DNA of 41,016 bases from JBCCGI01 sp039029355 (GCA_039029355.1 JBCCGI010000071.1:1-41016), one strand, 5' to 3'. Shown: positions 14,774 through 24,600, numbered from the stretch's first letter. The notes: generated by a model not told the origin, from the sequence alone. Numbers and translations: made by a program.

Positions 14774-16273
14774 TCAGCCCGAGACCAGCGCCCGCGCCGC
14801 CAGGATCCCCGCGCCGCCGGGGAGGGCGCCGCCGGGGTGCACGCTGCCCCCGCCCAGGTACAGGCCCGAAATCGGCGTGGCGTAGCGCGAGCACGAGAGC
14901 GCCGGCCGCTGCAGCCACAGCTGGTCCAGGATGTGCTCGCCGTGGAACAGGTGTCCGCCGGCCAGCCCGTGCTCGCGCTCGAGATCGGCCGGCGTCTTCG
15001 TCCGCGTGGCGGCCACCCGTCCGCGCGAGCCGGGGCTGAGCCGCTCGAGCTGCGCCAGCGCGCGTTCCTCCACGGTCTCGCGTCCGCCCTCGGGCAGCGC
15101 GTAGGGCACGCCGTGCACGTGCATCGTCACGACGGCGCCGGAACCCTCGGCGGGGCGGTGGATGCGCAGCTCCGACCAGGAGTTCTCCGCCAGGCGCCCG
15201 TGCTTGGGGCCGTCGGCCGCGCGCTCCATCGCGCGCAGGTCGGTCGCCGACGAGACGCGCTCGACGGGCCGGCCGCCGGCGGCCGGCAGCTCGGGCGCCG
15301 CCTCGAGGGCGATGTGCACGACGGCGGTGGTCGCGCGGCGCTTCCAGACCCGCGCGGCGGTCTCCATGCGGTCGGGCAGCTGCGCCGGGTCGACGAGCGC
15401 CAGCATCGTGGTCGCGAAGTCGGCGGTGGAGAGCACGGTGCGCGCCTCGACCGTCTCGCCGCCCGCGACGCGGACACCGCGGACGCCGTCCGCGTCGAGC
15501 AGGATCTCCTCGGCGCGCGCGTCGGTGCGCAGCTCGGCGCCGCGCTCGCGCGCGCAGGCGGTCAGCGCGGCGACGAGCGCCGGACCTCCGCCGAAGGGCT
15601 CACGCCCGCGGAGCGCCTCGTCCAGCAGCAGCGACGCGCAGGTCCCGGGCGAGCGCGGCCCCGCCGTCGTGCCCGCGAGCGCGCGCGGCGCGATCGCGGC
15701 GCGCAGGCGCGCGTCGGTGAAGATCTCGTGCGCCCAGTCGTGCACGGCCATCGGCGCGACGCGCATCAGCTCGTGCATGTCGCGGTCCCCGAGCCGGCGC
15801 AGCGACAGGGCGTGCTTCGCCAGCGCGAAGAGCTCCCCGGGCGCGCGCGTCTTCAGGTCCGGCGGGCGCTCGGTCAGGAGCGCCCGCACCGGCGACGTCC
15901 AGCGCGCGAGCGCCGAGCGCCAGTCGGCGTAGCGCTGCGCCTCGGCGGCGGGGAGCTGCTCCCACATCGGCCCGGGCTCGGCGTGCACCAAGAGGCCATC
16001 CGCCTCGCCGTCCGCGACCAGGAGCGGCGGCACGTCGTCGCGCCAGCGCAGCCCGTGTCGCTCCAGCTCGAGCTCGTCCAAGAGGCCGACCGGCGGCGCC
16101 GCGTCGAGGCGGTCGCCGAAGGTGGAGAGCCCGGGCGCGAGCTCCTCGCCCGCGGCCAGCCCGCCTAGCGCGCCGCGTGCCTCGAGCAGCGTCACGCGCC
16201 GCCCCGCCTTCGCCAGCGTGGCCGCGGCCGCCAGACCGTTCACGCCTCCGCCCAGGATGCAGACGTCGGCCAT
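14774..16273 (-). CDS. FAD-dependent oxidoreductase, phytoene-desaturase/PYROXD2-like (second copy)
   Basis: The 499-residue protein has an N-terminal dinucleotide fold, V-C-I-L-G8-G-G10-V-N-G13-L, and the acidic strand end L-L-E-A-R-G-A-L-G-G. The C-terminal block H-P-G-G-A-L-P-G-G-A-G and the preceding F-H-G-E-H region are typical of COG1233 enzymes such as PYROXD2, phytoene desaturases and related amine oxidases. It is paralogous to the gene immediately upstream but more divergent; for example the conserved H-P-G-G-G-x-M-G-A-P reads H-P-G-G-A-L-P-G-G-A. Its ATG overlaps the upstream TGA (TGATG), so the two proteins are probably made in matched amounts and may form a heteromer. The substrate is unknown; carotenoid desaturation is not supported by neighbours. 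Confidence 0.8.
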   Translation of the reverse strand: MADVCILGGGVNGLAAAATLAKAGRRVTLLEARGALGGLAAGEELAPGLSTFGDRLDAAPPVGLLDELELERHGLRWRDDVPPLLVADGEADGLLVHAEPGPMWEQLPAAEAQRYADWRSALARWTSPVRALLTERPPDLKTRAPGELFALAKHALSLRRLGDRDMHELMRVAPMAVHDWAHEIFTDARLRAAIAPRALAGTTAGPRSPGTCASLLLDEALRGREPFGGGPALVAALTACARERGAELRTDARAEEILLDADGVRGVRVAGGETVEARTVLSTADFATTMLALVDPAQLPDRMETAARVWKRRATTAVVHIALEAAPELPAAGGRPVERVSSATDLRAMERAADGPKHGRLAENSWSELRIHRPAEGSGAVVTMHVHGVPYALPEGGRETVEERALAQLERLSPGSRGRVAATRTKTPADLEREHGLAGGHLFHGEHILDQLWLQRPALSCSRYATPISGLYLGGGSVHPGGALPGGAGILAARALVSG

Positions 16274-17862
16274 CAGCGCGCTCCTCCGAGCATGGCCTTG
16301 GCGCAGAGCGCGCCGGGGGCGCCCATGATGCCTCCGCCGGGATGCGCGCCGGAGCCCGCCAGCCAGAGCTTCTTGACCGGCGTGCGGTACCGCGACCAGC
16401 CCGCCGCGGGGCGCAGGAACGCGAGCTGCTCCAGCGACAGCTCGCCGTGGAAGATGTTGCCCTCGGTCAGGCCGAACTCCTGCTCTAGGTCCCAGGGCGT
16501 CAGCACCTGGCGGTGCAGGATCGAGTCCTTGAAGCCCGGCGCCAGCTCCTCGACGGTGTCGCACACCGCGTCGCCGAAGGCCTCGCGCTGGTCGGGCCAG
16601 CCGGCGGGGCCGCCCAGCTCCTCGGCCAGCTCGTACGGCGCGTATTGCACGAAGCACGACATCACGTGCTTGCCGGGCGGCGCGACGCTCGGGTCGCAGG
16701 TGGAGGGGAAGACGATGTTGATGTAGGGATGCTTGGAGAAGCGGCCCTCCTTGGCGTCGTCGTAGGCCGACTCCAGATAGTCGACGCCCGGCGCGACCGC
16801 CAGGTCGCCGCGCAGGTGCTCGAAGCCCTCGCGGCCCGGGAAGCTCGGCAGCCGATCCAGCGCCAGGTTGACCTTGCCCGAGCTGCCGCGGTAGCGGAAG
16901 CGCTCAACCTGCTGCACGAAGTCGTCGGGCAGGTGATCGCGGCCGACGAAGCCGAGGAACGTCAGCCGCGGGTCGCAGCCGGACACGACCTCACGCGCGC
17001 GCAGCTCCTCGCCGTCCTTCAGCACGACCCCGGTCGCCTGGCCGCCGCTGACGAGGATCTTGTCGACCGGCGCCTCGGTCCGGATCGTGGCGCCGAAGTG
17101 GCGCGCGGCGTCGGCGATGGCGCACGAGACCGCGCCGGTGCCGCCGCGGGCGAAGCCCCACGAGCGGAACGCGCCGTCGATCTCGCCCATGTAGTGGTGC
17201 AGCATCACGTAGGCCGTGCCCGGCGAGCGCACGCCGAGCATCGTGCCGATGATGCCCGAGACCGACATCGGCGCCTTGAGCACGTCGGACTCGAACCACT
17301 CGTCGAGCAGGTCCGCCGACGACATCGTCATCAGCTTGAGCCGCAGCGCCAGCCCGTCCGGGTCGGTGTCCTGGAAGTGGTTGCCCAGGCGCAGCAGCTG
17401 GATCAGGTCGCGCGGCGAGAACGACGACGGGTCGGGGGCGGGGGCGTCGATGACGGGCTTCGCGAAGCGCGCCATCTGCATCATCGCCAGCCCGAACTCG
17501 GGGTAGAGCTCGGCGTCGTTGCGGCTGAAGCGCGAGATCTCGTCGCGCGTGCGCGCCGCGTCGGCCCAGCGACACAGCCCCGTGCCCTCCCGGCTCGGCG
17601 AGAACGAGGACTCTAGCGGGATCAGCTGGAGCCCGAAGCGCGCCAGCTCGAGGTCGCGGATGATCCACGGGCGCAGGAGGCTGACGACGTACGAGCACAC
17701 CGAATAGGTGAAGCCCGGGAAGACCTCCTCGGAGACCGCGGCTCCGCCGAGCACGTGGCGGCGCTCGAGCACGAGCACCTTCTTGCCCGCCTTGGCCAGG
17801 TAGGCGGCGCAGGCGAGGCCGTTGTGCCCGCCGCCGACGACGATCGCGTCCCAGGTTTGCAT
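16273..17862 (-). CDS. FAD-dependent oxidoreductase, PYROXD2-like (first copy)
   Basis: The 529-residue product shows the full COG1233 pattern: I-V-V-G10-G-G12-H-N-G15-L at the N-terminus, the V-L-E-R-R-H-V-L-G-G-A-A flavin-binding turn, and the C-terminal A-H-P-G-G-G-I-M-G-A-P-G block characteristic of PYROXD2 and relatives. It should bind FAD and oxidise a small or lipid-like substrate. ATG 17862 is nine bases after the stop of the GcvT-like gene, and its TGA overlaps the start of the second flavoprotein. The GcvT partner suggests that it may oxidise an N- or O-methyl group for transfer to tetrahydrofolate, by analogy with dimethylglycine dehydrogenase, in which an oxidase and a GcvT domain are fused. 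That is inference. Confidence 0.87.
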   Translation of the reverse strand: MQTWDAIVVGGGHNGLACAAYLAKAGKKVLVLERRHVLGGAAVSEEVFPGFTYSVCSYVVSLLRPWIIRDLELARFGLQLIPLESSFSPSREGTGLCRWADAARTRDEISRFSRNDAELYPEFGLAMMQMARFAKPVIDAPAPDPSSFSPRDLIQLLRLGNHFQDTDPDGLALRLKLMTMSSADLLDEWFESDVLKAPMSVSGIIGTMLGVRSPGTAYVMLHHYMGEIDGAFRSWGFARGGTGAVSCAIADAARHFGATIRTEAPVDKILVSGGQATGVVLKDGEELRAREVVSGCDPRLTFLGFVGRDHLPDDFVQQVERFRYRGSSGKVNLALDRLPSFPGREGFEHLRGDLAVAPGVDYLESAYDDAKEGRFSKHPYINIVFPSTCDPSVAPPGKHVMSCFVQYAPYELAEELGGPAGWPDQREAFGDAVCDTVEELAPGFKDSILHRQVLTPWDLEQEFGLTEGNIFHGELSLEQLAFLRPAAGWSRYRTPVKKLWLAGSGAHPGGGIMGAPGALCAKAMLGGAR

Positions 17863-17870
17863 GCGGCTTG

Positions 17871-19064
17871 CTAGCCCTTCTTGCGGTCGGGGTCGAAGAA
17901 GGGGCGCGCGACGACGCGCGCCCGGCAGGGGGTGCGGCGGTACTCGACGGTGACCTCGAGGTCGAGCTCGGTACCGACCTCCGCGTACTCGGCCTCGACC
18001 GTCGCGAGCCCGACGAAGGCCTTGCACACCGGCGACCAGGCGCGGCTGGTCGCCTGGCCGATGAAGCGCGAGGTGCCGGGGTGGTAGATCGGCGTGCCGG
18101 CGCGCGAGGCGCCCGCGGGCACCTCGGGCGGCAGGCCGTGCTCGTCGAAGAGCTCCTCGAGGCGATCCCAGTCGACCTCGAAGCCGATCAGCTTGCGCTG
18201 CGGCCCGCGCTCGGCCGCGCGCCGCAGCGCGGCCTGGCCGACGAAGGGGTCGCGGTCGAGCTTGACCATCCAGTCGAAGCCCAGCTCGAAGGGCGTCGAC
18301 TTGTGCTGGGGGATCAGCGCCGCCTTGGCGGAGAAGTAGTCGACGTCCTTCAGCAGGAAGCCGGCTTCGATACGCGTGACGTCGAGCGCGTCGAGCCCGA
18401 CCGGCAGCAGGCCGTGGGGAGCACCGGCCTCCATCAGCGCGTCCCAGAGCGCGAGCGCGCCGGCGTTCTCGATCCACAGCTCGTAGCCCAGGTCGCCGGT
18501 GTAGCCGGTGCGGGTCACGGTCAGCTCATGCCCGTCGAAGCGGGTTCGGAGCACGCGGAAGAAGCCGAGCTCGTCCAGCTCCGCGCCGACCAGCGGGCGC
18601 AGGACCTCACGCGCCCGCGGCCCCTGCAGCGCGAGGGCGGCGACCTTGGCGCTGACGTCCTCTAGCTCGACGTCGAGCCCGCGCGAGTGCTTGCGGAGCC
18701 AGCGCAGGGCCGGGTCGGCCGAGGTCATGCGGTAGTGCTGATCGTCGAGCCGCGTGACCGTGCCGTCGTCGAGCACGTGGCCGTCGGAGTCGCACCAGCA
18801 GACGTACGCGACCGCGCCGACCTTCTGCTTGATGAAGCCGCGCACGCAGATGCGCGACAGCAGCCGGCTCGCGTCCGGGCCGCGGACCTCATACTTGTAG
18901 AGCGGCGTGACGTCGAGCAGCCCCGCCGAATGGCGGAACGCGTAGTACTCGCGCTCGTGGCAGGTCTCGTAGCTGCAGACCGCGAAGTAGCCGGCCCATT
19001 CCTTGTAGAGCAGGCTCTTCGAAAGGGTGGACGTGCGCGGGTGGAAGGGCGTAGGGACGGGCAC
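17871..19064 (-). CDS. GcvT-family aminomethyltransferase-like protein
   Basis: The 397-residue protein contains the GcvT fold: an N-terminal segment with G-L-L-D-V-T and L-D-D-G-T-V-T-R-L, the signature R-T-G-Y-T-G-D-L-G-Y-E-L near residue 180, and a C-terminal barrel domain with F-I-G-Q-A-T-S. Family members transfer one-carbon units to tetrahydrofolate; relatives include the glycine-cleavage T protein, sarcosine and dimethylglycine dehydrogenase domains, DmdA and O-demethylases. No other glycine-cleavage gene is present, so the classic T-protein role is unlikely. GTG 19064 is the best start available, with no clear ribosome site. Nine bases separate its stop region from the first flavoprotein gene. 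Confidence 0.88.
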   Translation of the reverse strand: MPVPTPFHPRTSTLSKSLLYKEWAGYFAVCSYETCHEREYYAFRHSAGLLDVTPLYKYEVRGPDASRLLSRICVRGFIKQKVGAVAYVCWCDSDGHVLDDGTVTRLDDQHYRMTSADPALRWLRKHSRGLDVELEDVSAKVAALALQGPRAREVLRPLVGAELDELGFFRVLRTRFDGHELTVTRTGYTGDLGYELWIENAGALALWDALMEAGAPHGLLPVGLDALDVTRIEAGFLLKDVDYFSAKAALIPQHKSTPFELGFDWMVKLDRDPFVGQAALRRAAERGPQRKLIGFEVDWDRLEELFDEHGLPPEVPAGASRAGTPIYHPGTSRFIGQATSRAWSPVCKAFVGLATVEAEYAEVGTELDLEVTVEYRRTPCRARVVARPFFDPDRKKG

Positions 19065-19123
19065 CGCGAGACGGTAGCAACAAGGCCCCGCTCAAGGAAC
19101 ACCCCGAGCTGTGAGGCTTTGGG

Positions 19124-19618
19124 CTAGAAGCCGCGCCGCTGGCCCGAGCTGACGCGGGTGGTGCGCCCGCCGCGCGAGCCGCCCTGCGCGCGGTCGCTCC
19201 GTGCTCCGCCGCCCTTCGCGCGACCGGCGCCCGCGCCGCCGCGGCTCGCTCCCGCGCTGCGGCCCTGGCCGCCGCTCATCCCGCGCCCCCGGCCGCGACC
19301 GTGACGGGGCTCCTTGGGGATGCTGTGCAGCGGACCCTCGTAGATGCCGAAGCGCTCTTCCAGCCGCTTCAGATCGCGCTTGGTGTAGTCCTTGGCGAAG
19401 ATCCCGCCCTCGCCCCGGAGCGCGTCCTGCAGCTCGCGGTAGACCGCCTTCACGACCGGCAGCCAGAAGGGCCAGAGCACCACGAGCACCAGCACCTTGA
19501 ACCAGAAGCTGGGCGACCCGAAGGAGGCCTGGATGCCTTCCATGAGCGACATGCGCTCCTGCCACTGACCTTGCATCATCATCATGACGAGAGCGGACCG
19601 GTGGGTCCGACCCTTCAT
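19124..19618 (-). CDS. Small membrane protein with WPFW motif and RG-rich tail
   Basis: The protein of up to 164 residues has one transmembrane helix (V-L-V-L-V-V-L-W-P-F-W-L) followed by an amphipathic segment P-V-V-K-A-V-Y-R-E-L, a charged middle, and a roughly 60-residue disordered tail with many R-G and R-G-G steps. The helix end is shared with the 98-residue protein at 14398-14694. ATG 19618 has a weak G-rich site; ATG 19552, preceded closely by AGGAG, is an alternative that removes a Met-rich leader and leaves the helix intact. The tail could bind nucleic acid or acidic partners at the membrane face. It heads the GcvT/flavoprotein set. Not recognised as a named family. Confidence 0.6.
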   Translation of the reverse strand: MKGRTHRSALVMMMMQGQWQERMSLMEGIQASFGSPSFWFKVLVLVVLWPFWLPVVKAVYRELQDALRGEGGIFAKDYTKRDLKRLEERFGIYEGPLHSIPKEPRHGRGRGRGMSGGQGRSAGASRGGAGAGRAKGGGARSDRAQGGSRGGRTTRVSSGQRRGF

Positions 19619-19683
19619 GCTACCCCCGATGCGGCCGTCCGGGAGTCCTCGTGATTGTCACATCGGCGGCCTTTTCGAGTCCT

Positions 19684-20601
19684 TTAGGAGGCGCGCCGGG
19701 CCCCGGCACGCCCGGCGGCGCTCGCGACGCGCTCGAAGAAGGCCAGCAGCCGGGCCGGGTCGGCGTGCGCCGGCAGGCGGCCTTCGGGGTAGCAGGGGGC
19801 CGCCAGCATCGCCTCGTAGGCGGCGTCGTCGCGGTCCAGCTCGGCGACGCGGGCGACCAGCGCCTCGACGGTGGGAAAGTCCTTCAGGTTGAGGAAGCAG
19901 CCGGGCTGGAAGTCGAGCTCGACCGTCGGGTCGCCCCAGTAGATCGGGACGCAGCGCATCAGCAGCGCGTCGGGCAGCTTCTCGCTGGTGTAGCCGGGGG
20001 CCGCTTCGTTCTCGAAGGTGACCGCGAACTTCGACTCGCGGTAGAGCTCGTACTTGCGCCTGCGGTCGGCGACGAAGCCGGTGTTGTTCAGCGAAGGCCC
20101 CGCGCAGTCGACCCGGCGGTGGCGCGACAGGCGGCGCACGAACTCCTCGCGCAGCCGCACCGAGTTGCCCTGCACGTAGGTGCAGAAGCGCGTCTTCGAG
20201 CGCCGGATCTCGGCCGGGTCGCCGGCGCGGCGCAGCAGAGCCTCGGGGCCGAAGCCGAAGAGGTTCTGCGTGCCGACGTAGTTGGGCACGCGCAGGTGCC
20301 GTTCGCCGTCGGCGTCGCGGCGGAAGCTCATCGCGAAGTCGCAGGTCGCCAGGTCGGGCGCGATGTTCTCGGCGGTGTAGAAGAGCCGCACGCCCGTCGC
20401 GCCGTGCGTAACGGCGGGGTCCGGAGTACACGCGTTCCTGTGTCCGCCGGGGAAGCACGAGAAGACCACCAGGTCCGCGCCGCGCACGTCGGCGGTGGGG
20501 ACCAGGCGCACGCGCTCCGACGGCAGCGGGAAGCGCGCGAGGAAGTTCTCGGGCTCGAAGCCGGGCCAGAAGTGAAGGAACGCCGTGCGCAGGACCGTCA
20601 T
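19684..20601 (-). CDS. Glycosyltransferase family 10 (alpha-1,3/4-fucosyltransferase-like)
   Basis: The 305-residue protein has the GT10 donor-site region at about 190-222: F-A-V-T-F-E-N, then G-Y-T-S-E-K-L, and later P-I-Y-W-G-D-P, as in bacterial alpha-1,3-fucosyltransferases. It would transfer fucose or a related deoxysugar from a GDP-sugar to a glycan. No signal peptide or membrane anchor is seen, so it probably acts in the cytoplasm or at the inner face of the membrane. It is the last gene of the four-gene glycan set, and its ATG overlaps the SDR stop (ATGA at 20601-20598), implying translational coupling. GDP-fucose synthesis genes are not in the window. Confidence 0.88.
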   Translation of the reverse strand: MTVLRTAFLHFWPGFEPENFLARFPLPSERVRLVPTADVRGADLVVFSCFPGGHRNACTPDPAVTHGATGVRLFYTAENIAPDLATCDFAMSFRRDADGERHLRVPNYVGTQNLFGFGPEALLRRAGDPAEIRRSKTRFCTYVQGNSVRLREEFVRRLSRHRRVDCAGPSLNNTGFVADRRRKYELYRESKFAVTFENEAAPGYTSEKLPDALLMRCVPIYWGDPTVELDFQPGCFLNLKDFPTVEALVARVAELDRDDAAYEAMLAAPCYPEGRLPAHADPARLLAFFERVASAAGRAGARRAS

Positions 20602-21674
20602 ACGGCCAGCGCCTTGACCGGGGCGGCGTGCTCCGCGTGCACCAGCTCCTCGATCAGCTCGGGCAGCGTACGGCTCAGGCTCCAGTCGGGGTGGGCCGCG
20701 CGGAAGCGCCGCAGGTCGGTGATGTAGCAGATGTGGTCGCCGACGCGCGAGCGCGGGTCGTAGCGCACCGAGACCGGGCGGTCGAGCAGCTCCTCGAGCA
20801 GCGCGACGCACTCGAGCACCGACGCGTTGCTCCCGCGGCCGCCGCCCAGGTTGTAGACGTCGCCCGAGCCCGGAGCCGCGACCCAGTGCTCGATCGCGGT
20901 GCACACGTCGTACGCGTGGATCTGGTCGCGCACCTGCTTGCCGAGGTGCCCGAAGATCGTGTACTTGTCGCCCGCGACGGCGCACCGCACGAGCCACGAC
21001 AGGAAGCCGTGCAGCTCGACGCCGGCGTGGTTGGGGCCGGTGATGCAGCCGGCGCGCAGGCAGACCGTCGGGAGCCCGAAATAGCGTCCGTACTCCTGCA
21101 CCAGGAGGTCGGCCGACGTCTTGGACACGCCGAACAGGCTGTGCATGGAGCGGTCGATCGAGAAGTCCTCGGAGATCCCGGCGCGGTCCTCCTGACGCGC
21201 GAAGTCGAAGCGCGTCTCGGTCTCGATGCGCGGCAGCCGGTTCGGGGCGTCGCCGTAGACCTTGTTCGTGCTGAGGAAGGCGAAGGGCGCCTCGGGGCAC
21301 GCGCTGCGCGCGGCCTCGAGCAGGTTGAGCGTCCCGACCGCGTTGGTCGCGAAGTCGTCGTGCGCGCGGTCGCGGGCCAGGTCGTGGGAGGGCTGCGCGG
21401 CGCTGTGCACGACCGCGTCCGGAGCGGTGCGCTCGACCAACCGGCGGATGCCGGGCTGGTCGCGCACGTCGAGCTCGACGTGCCGGAAGTCCGGAACGTC
21501 GCGCCGCAGGGCCGCGAGGTTGGGGTCGGTGTCGCCTCCGGGGCCGAAGAAGTCGCGGCGCGAGTTGTTGTCCAGGCCGACGACGCGCCAGCCCAGTCCG
21601 GCGAAGTGCCGAACCGCTTCGGAGCCGACCAGCCCGCTGGAGCCGGTGATGAGCAGTGTCCTGCGTGTGCTCAT
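20598..21674 (-). CDS. SDR nucleotide-sugar epimerase/dehydratase, CDP-tyvelose-epimerase-like, Tyr to Phe
   Basis: The 358-residue extended SDR has the NAD site T-G11-S-S-G14-L-V-G17 and conserved blocks H-S-A-A-Q-P-S, N-A-V-G-T-L-N-L-L-E, S-T-N-K-V-Y-G and K-Q-V-R-D-Q-I-H, which follow CDP-paratose/tyvelose 2-epimerases most closely. The catalytic Y-x-x-x-K reads F181-G-V-S-K185, so the general-acid tyrosine is replaced by phenylalanine while the lysine is kept. Either the enzyme uses another residue or it works as a binding or regulatory subunit. ATG 21674 overlaps the stop of the fusion protein upstream (ATGA), and its own stop overlaps the GT10 start. It probably supplies or senses a nucleotide sugar for the locus. 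Confidence 0.82.
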   Translation of the reverse strand: MSTRRTLLITGSSGLVGSEAVRHFAGLGWRVVGLDNNSRRDFFGPGGDTDPNLAALRRDVPDFRHVELDVRDQPGIRRLVERTAPDAVVHSAAQPSHDLARDRAHDDFATNAVGTLNLLEAARSACPEAPFAFLSTNKVYGDAPNRLPRIETETRFDFARQEDRAGISEDFSIDRSMHSLFGVSKTSADLLVQEYGRYFGLPTVCLRAGCITGPNHAGVELHGFLSWLVRCAVAGDKYTIFGHLGKQVRDQIHAYDVCTAIEHWVAAPGSGDVYNLGGGRGSNASVLECVALLEELLDRPVSVRYDPRSRVGDHICYITDLRRFRAAHPDWSLSRTLPELIEELVHAEHAAPVKALAV

Positions 21675-24600
21675 GCTGCCCGCGTCCTTGCCGGTCCGCC
21701 GGCGTGATGGAGCTCGTCCTCGGGGAGCAGCCCGTGGTGCGCCAGCAGCGCGCCGAACAGGAGCTCGGCCTGCTCGATCCGCGGCAGCAGCTCGCGCACG
21801 CTCGCGAGGCCCGCGGGCCCCGTGCCGCTCTCGACCTCGCGCGCGCACAGCGCGGCGATCGAAGCCAGGGCTCGCTCGCGCTGCTCGGCGGTTGCCGTGA
21901 GCGTGCGCTCCAGCTCCTCCCAGCCCTCGTCGGGAAGCGGCCACCTCTGTGCCGGCAGGAGCCCGAGGTCGCCGTGCTTCTCCTGCACGCGGTACGCCGC
22001 CCAGCCGACGGCGCGCTTGCGCTTGGCGAGCGCGTACACGTCGAGGGCGTGGTCATGCCCGCAGCGCACGGTGGGGTCGAAGATGACGCGCATACCGAGC
22101 TCGCGCTCGAGCCGCAGACCCAGCTCGGAATCCTCGCCCCCGGCGTAGGGCAGCGAGGTGTCGAAGCCGCCGACGGCGCGTACGGCCGCGGCCGGGAGCG
22201 ACACGTTGCCGGTGCAGAACGCGAGCCCGTGGTAGCGCACGCCGGGCCGCATCTCGGGCTGTGCGAACAGCGTGGTCGACGTCTCGACGTACTCCGCCAG
22301 CGAGTCGCGCCGATGCCGCGGCAGGAGCGTGAACGTGCCGAGCACAGCCGTCGGCGCGGCCGAGCAGCGGTGCCCCGCGAGGTGGCGTCGCAACGCGTCC
22401 TCGGCGGGGACCGCGTCGTCGTTGAAGAACAGCACGTACTCGCCCGCCGCGACCGCGAGCGCCGCGTTGCGCGCCGCCGACGGTCCGGCGGCCTCGCGCC
22501 GCAGGACCTTCAGGCGATAGGGGTAGGCCTGCGCGTCGATCCCGGCCGCGGCGGGCTTGCGCGAACCGTCGTCGACGACGATCACCTCGAAGCGCGCGGG
22601 CTCCAGGTCTTGAGCGGCGAGGCGCGCCAGCAGCTGGGCCAGCTCGCGTGGACGCTCGCGCGTCGGCACGATCACCGACAGCTCGGGCGCGGACCGCCTG
22701 GCGGGCGCCGGCGCCTCGCGTCGCTCGTCGAGGTCGCCGAAGCGCGCGCGCCAGGCGCGTACGTCCTCGTCGGTGGACAGGCGCTCGGTAGAGAGCGCGT
22801 CCAGCAGCTCGTCCGGCTCGCCCCCGAGGGGCAGGAAGCCGCCGACGGTGCGGCCGATGCGGCGCAGGTCGGCGGTCGTGAGCGGCGCCTCTTCGAGCAC
22901 GACCTCGACGTCGACGCCGTCCGGAATGTGCGCGTAGTAGGCGCGCTCGAGCGCCGCCAGGGTCTGGTCGCGCGGCGCGTCCGTGCGCGGGTCGTAGCGG
23001 AGCAGGACGCACACCGCGGGGTCGCCCGCGATCGGGCCGATGCGGCGCATCAGCTCGTCCAGCGAGCTCGGATCGTCCCAGCGCGGCGCGGCGAAGAGGC
23101 AGAGCGGGGCGCGGGACTCGACCGGCCAGGGCGCCGCGTCGCCGGCGAGGAGCTCGGACATCGAGCGCAGCCCGTGCTCCTTCATGCCCTCGTAGAAGCC
23201 CTCCTGCCACCAGACCGGGTTGAGCTCGGCGAAGAGCTCCGCCAGCCCGGCGAGCACCGAGCCCGCCGCGCGCTTGAAGTCGCCGTCGAGCGCCTCCAGC
23301 GCGCCGACGTCGACGCGCGCGAGCTCGTCCGCGGCCGCTTCGAGCGCCGCGCGCCGCTCACCGAGTTTCCGTGACTGCGCGAAGCAGTACTCCTGCGTCA
23401 GCGCCTCGTTGTTCCAGCGCGAGAGCGCCTGGGGGTGCTTGCGCATCAGCCGCACGTAGGCCCGCGCGACGGTCTTGGCGCGCCTGCACACGTAGTCGAA
23501 GTCCATCGCGTGGCGGTGTAGCGCCCGCGCGCGCGGGTCGTAGACCACCGAGTAGCCGAGCGCCTCCAGGCGCAGCGCCAGGTCGGTGTCCTCGCACCCG
23601 TAGTGACGGAACGACTCGTCGTAGCCGCCGACGCGGCGCACGTCGGCGAGCGGGACGCTGACGTTGCAGGTGTAGAACGCGAAGGCGTCCTGCAGCTTGC
23701 CCGGCACCATGTCGGCGTAGCCGAAGACCTCGTTGGAGCCCTCGAGGTAGCGCAGCAGCGCGCCTCCGAGCTCGCGCTGGGGCTGCTCGAACGAGCCCAG
23801 CACCGCCACCTTGCGCCGCCCGGCGCGCGCGAGACGATGCGCGGCGAGGTGGCGCTCGACCAGGTCGGGGAACGCGATCGTGTCGTCGTTGATGAACAGC
23901 ACCAGCTCGCCGCGCGCGACCGCCAGCCCGGTGTTCCGCGCCGCCGACAGCCCGCCGTTCGGGCGGCGGAGGTGCCGCACCGGGACCGGGTAGTCCAGGT
24001 CGGCGAGCATCTCGGCGGTGCCGTCGGACGAGCCGTCGTCGACCAGCACGACCTCGAAGGTGCCCGGCGCGAGCTGCTGCCGGCAGAGGCTCTCCAGGCA
24101 CTCGCGCAGCACCGTGCGCCGGTTGAACGAGCACAGCGAGACCGTGAGCTCGGGCCGCTCGCCGGCGAACGGCCGGTCCTGCCAGGTCACGAGCGCCGCG
24201 TCGTGGCGTGCGTCTTCCCAGGCCGCGAGGTAGCGCGCGCGCTCGACCGTGAAGCCCGGCTCGAGCACGTGGCCGGCGCGCCCGGCGTCGTGGAGGCGGC
24301 GCACCAGGTCGAGCTCGACCGGGTAGAAGGCCAGCGGCGAGAGCGCCTCGAGCGCCGCGCGCCGCGCGACGACGCCCGCCGCGAAGAACGGCCCGGGCGC
24401 GTCGCCCATCGCCGCGGGGCTGGAGCGGTCGACGAAGCTCCCGCCCCCGTCGGTCAGCACGTAGTCGCAGGTGACCAGGTCGTGCCCGCGCTCCAGCTCG
24501 TGGATCGCGTGGGCGAGGCGCGCCGGCAGCGAGCGGCAGCCGGGCTGGGCCAGCGCCACGAAGGGCGCGTCGATCTCGGCCAGCGCCGCGCGCAGGGCCG

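Noticed and set aside
14774..17862. Carotenoid biosynthesis by the phytoene-desaturase-like genes
   Set aside because: No phytoene synthase or other carotenoid gene is adjacent, and the C-terminal motifs fit PYROXD2-like enzymes better.
17871..19064. Glycine cleavage system T protein
   Set aside because: No gcvH or gcvP genes lie nearby, and the partners are two flavoproteins, so a different one-carbon reaction is more likely.
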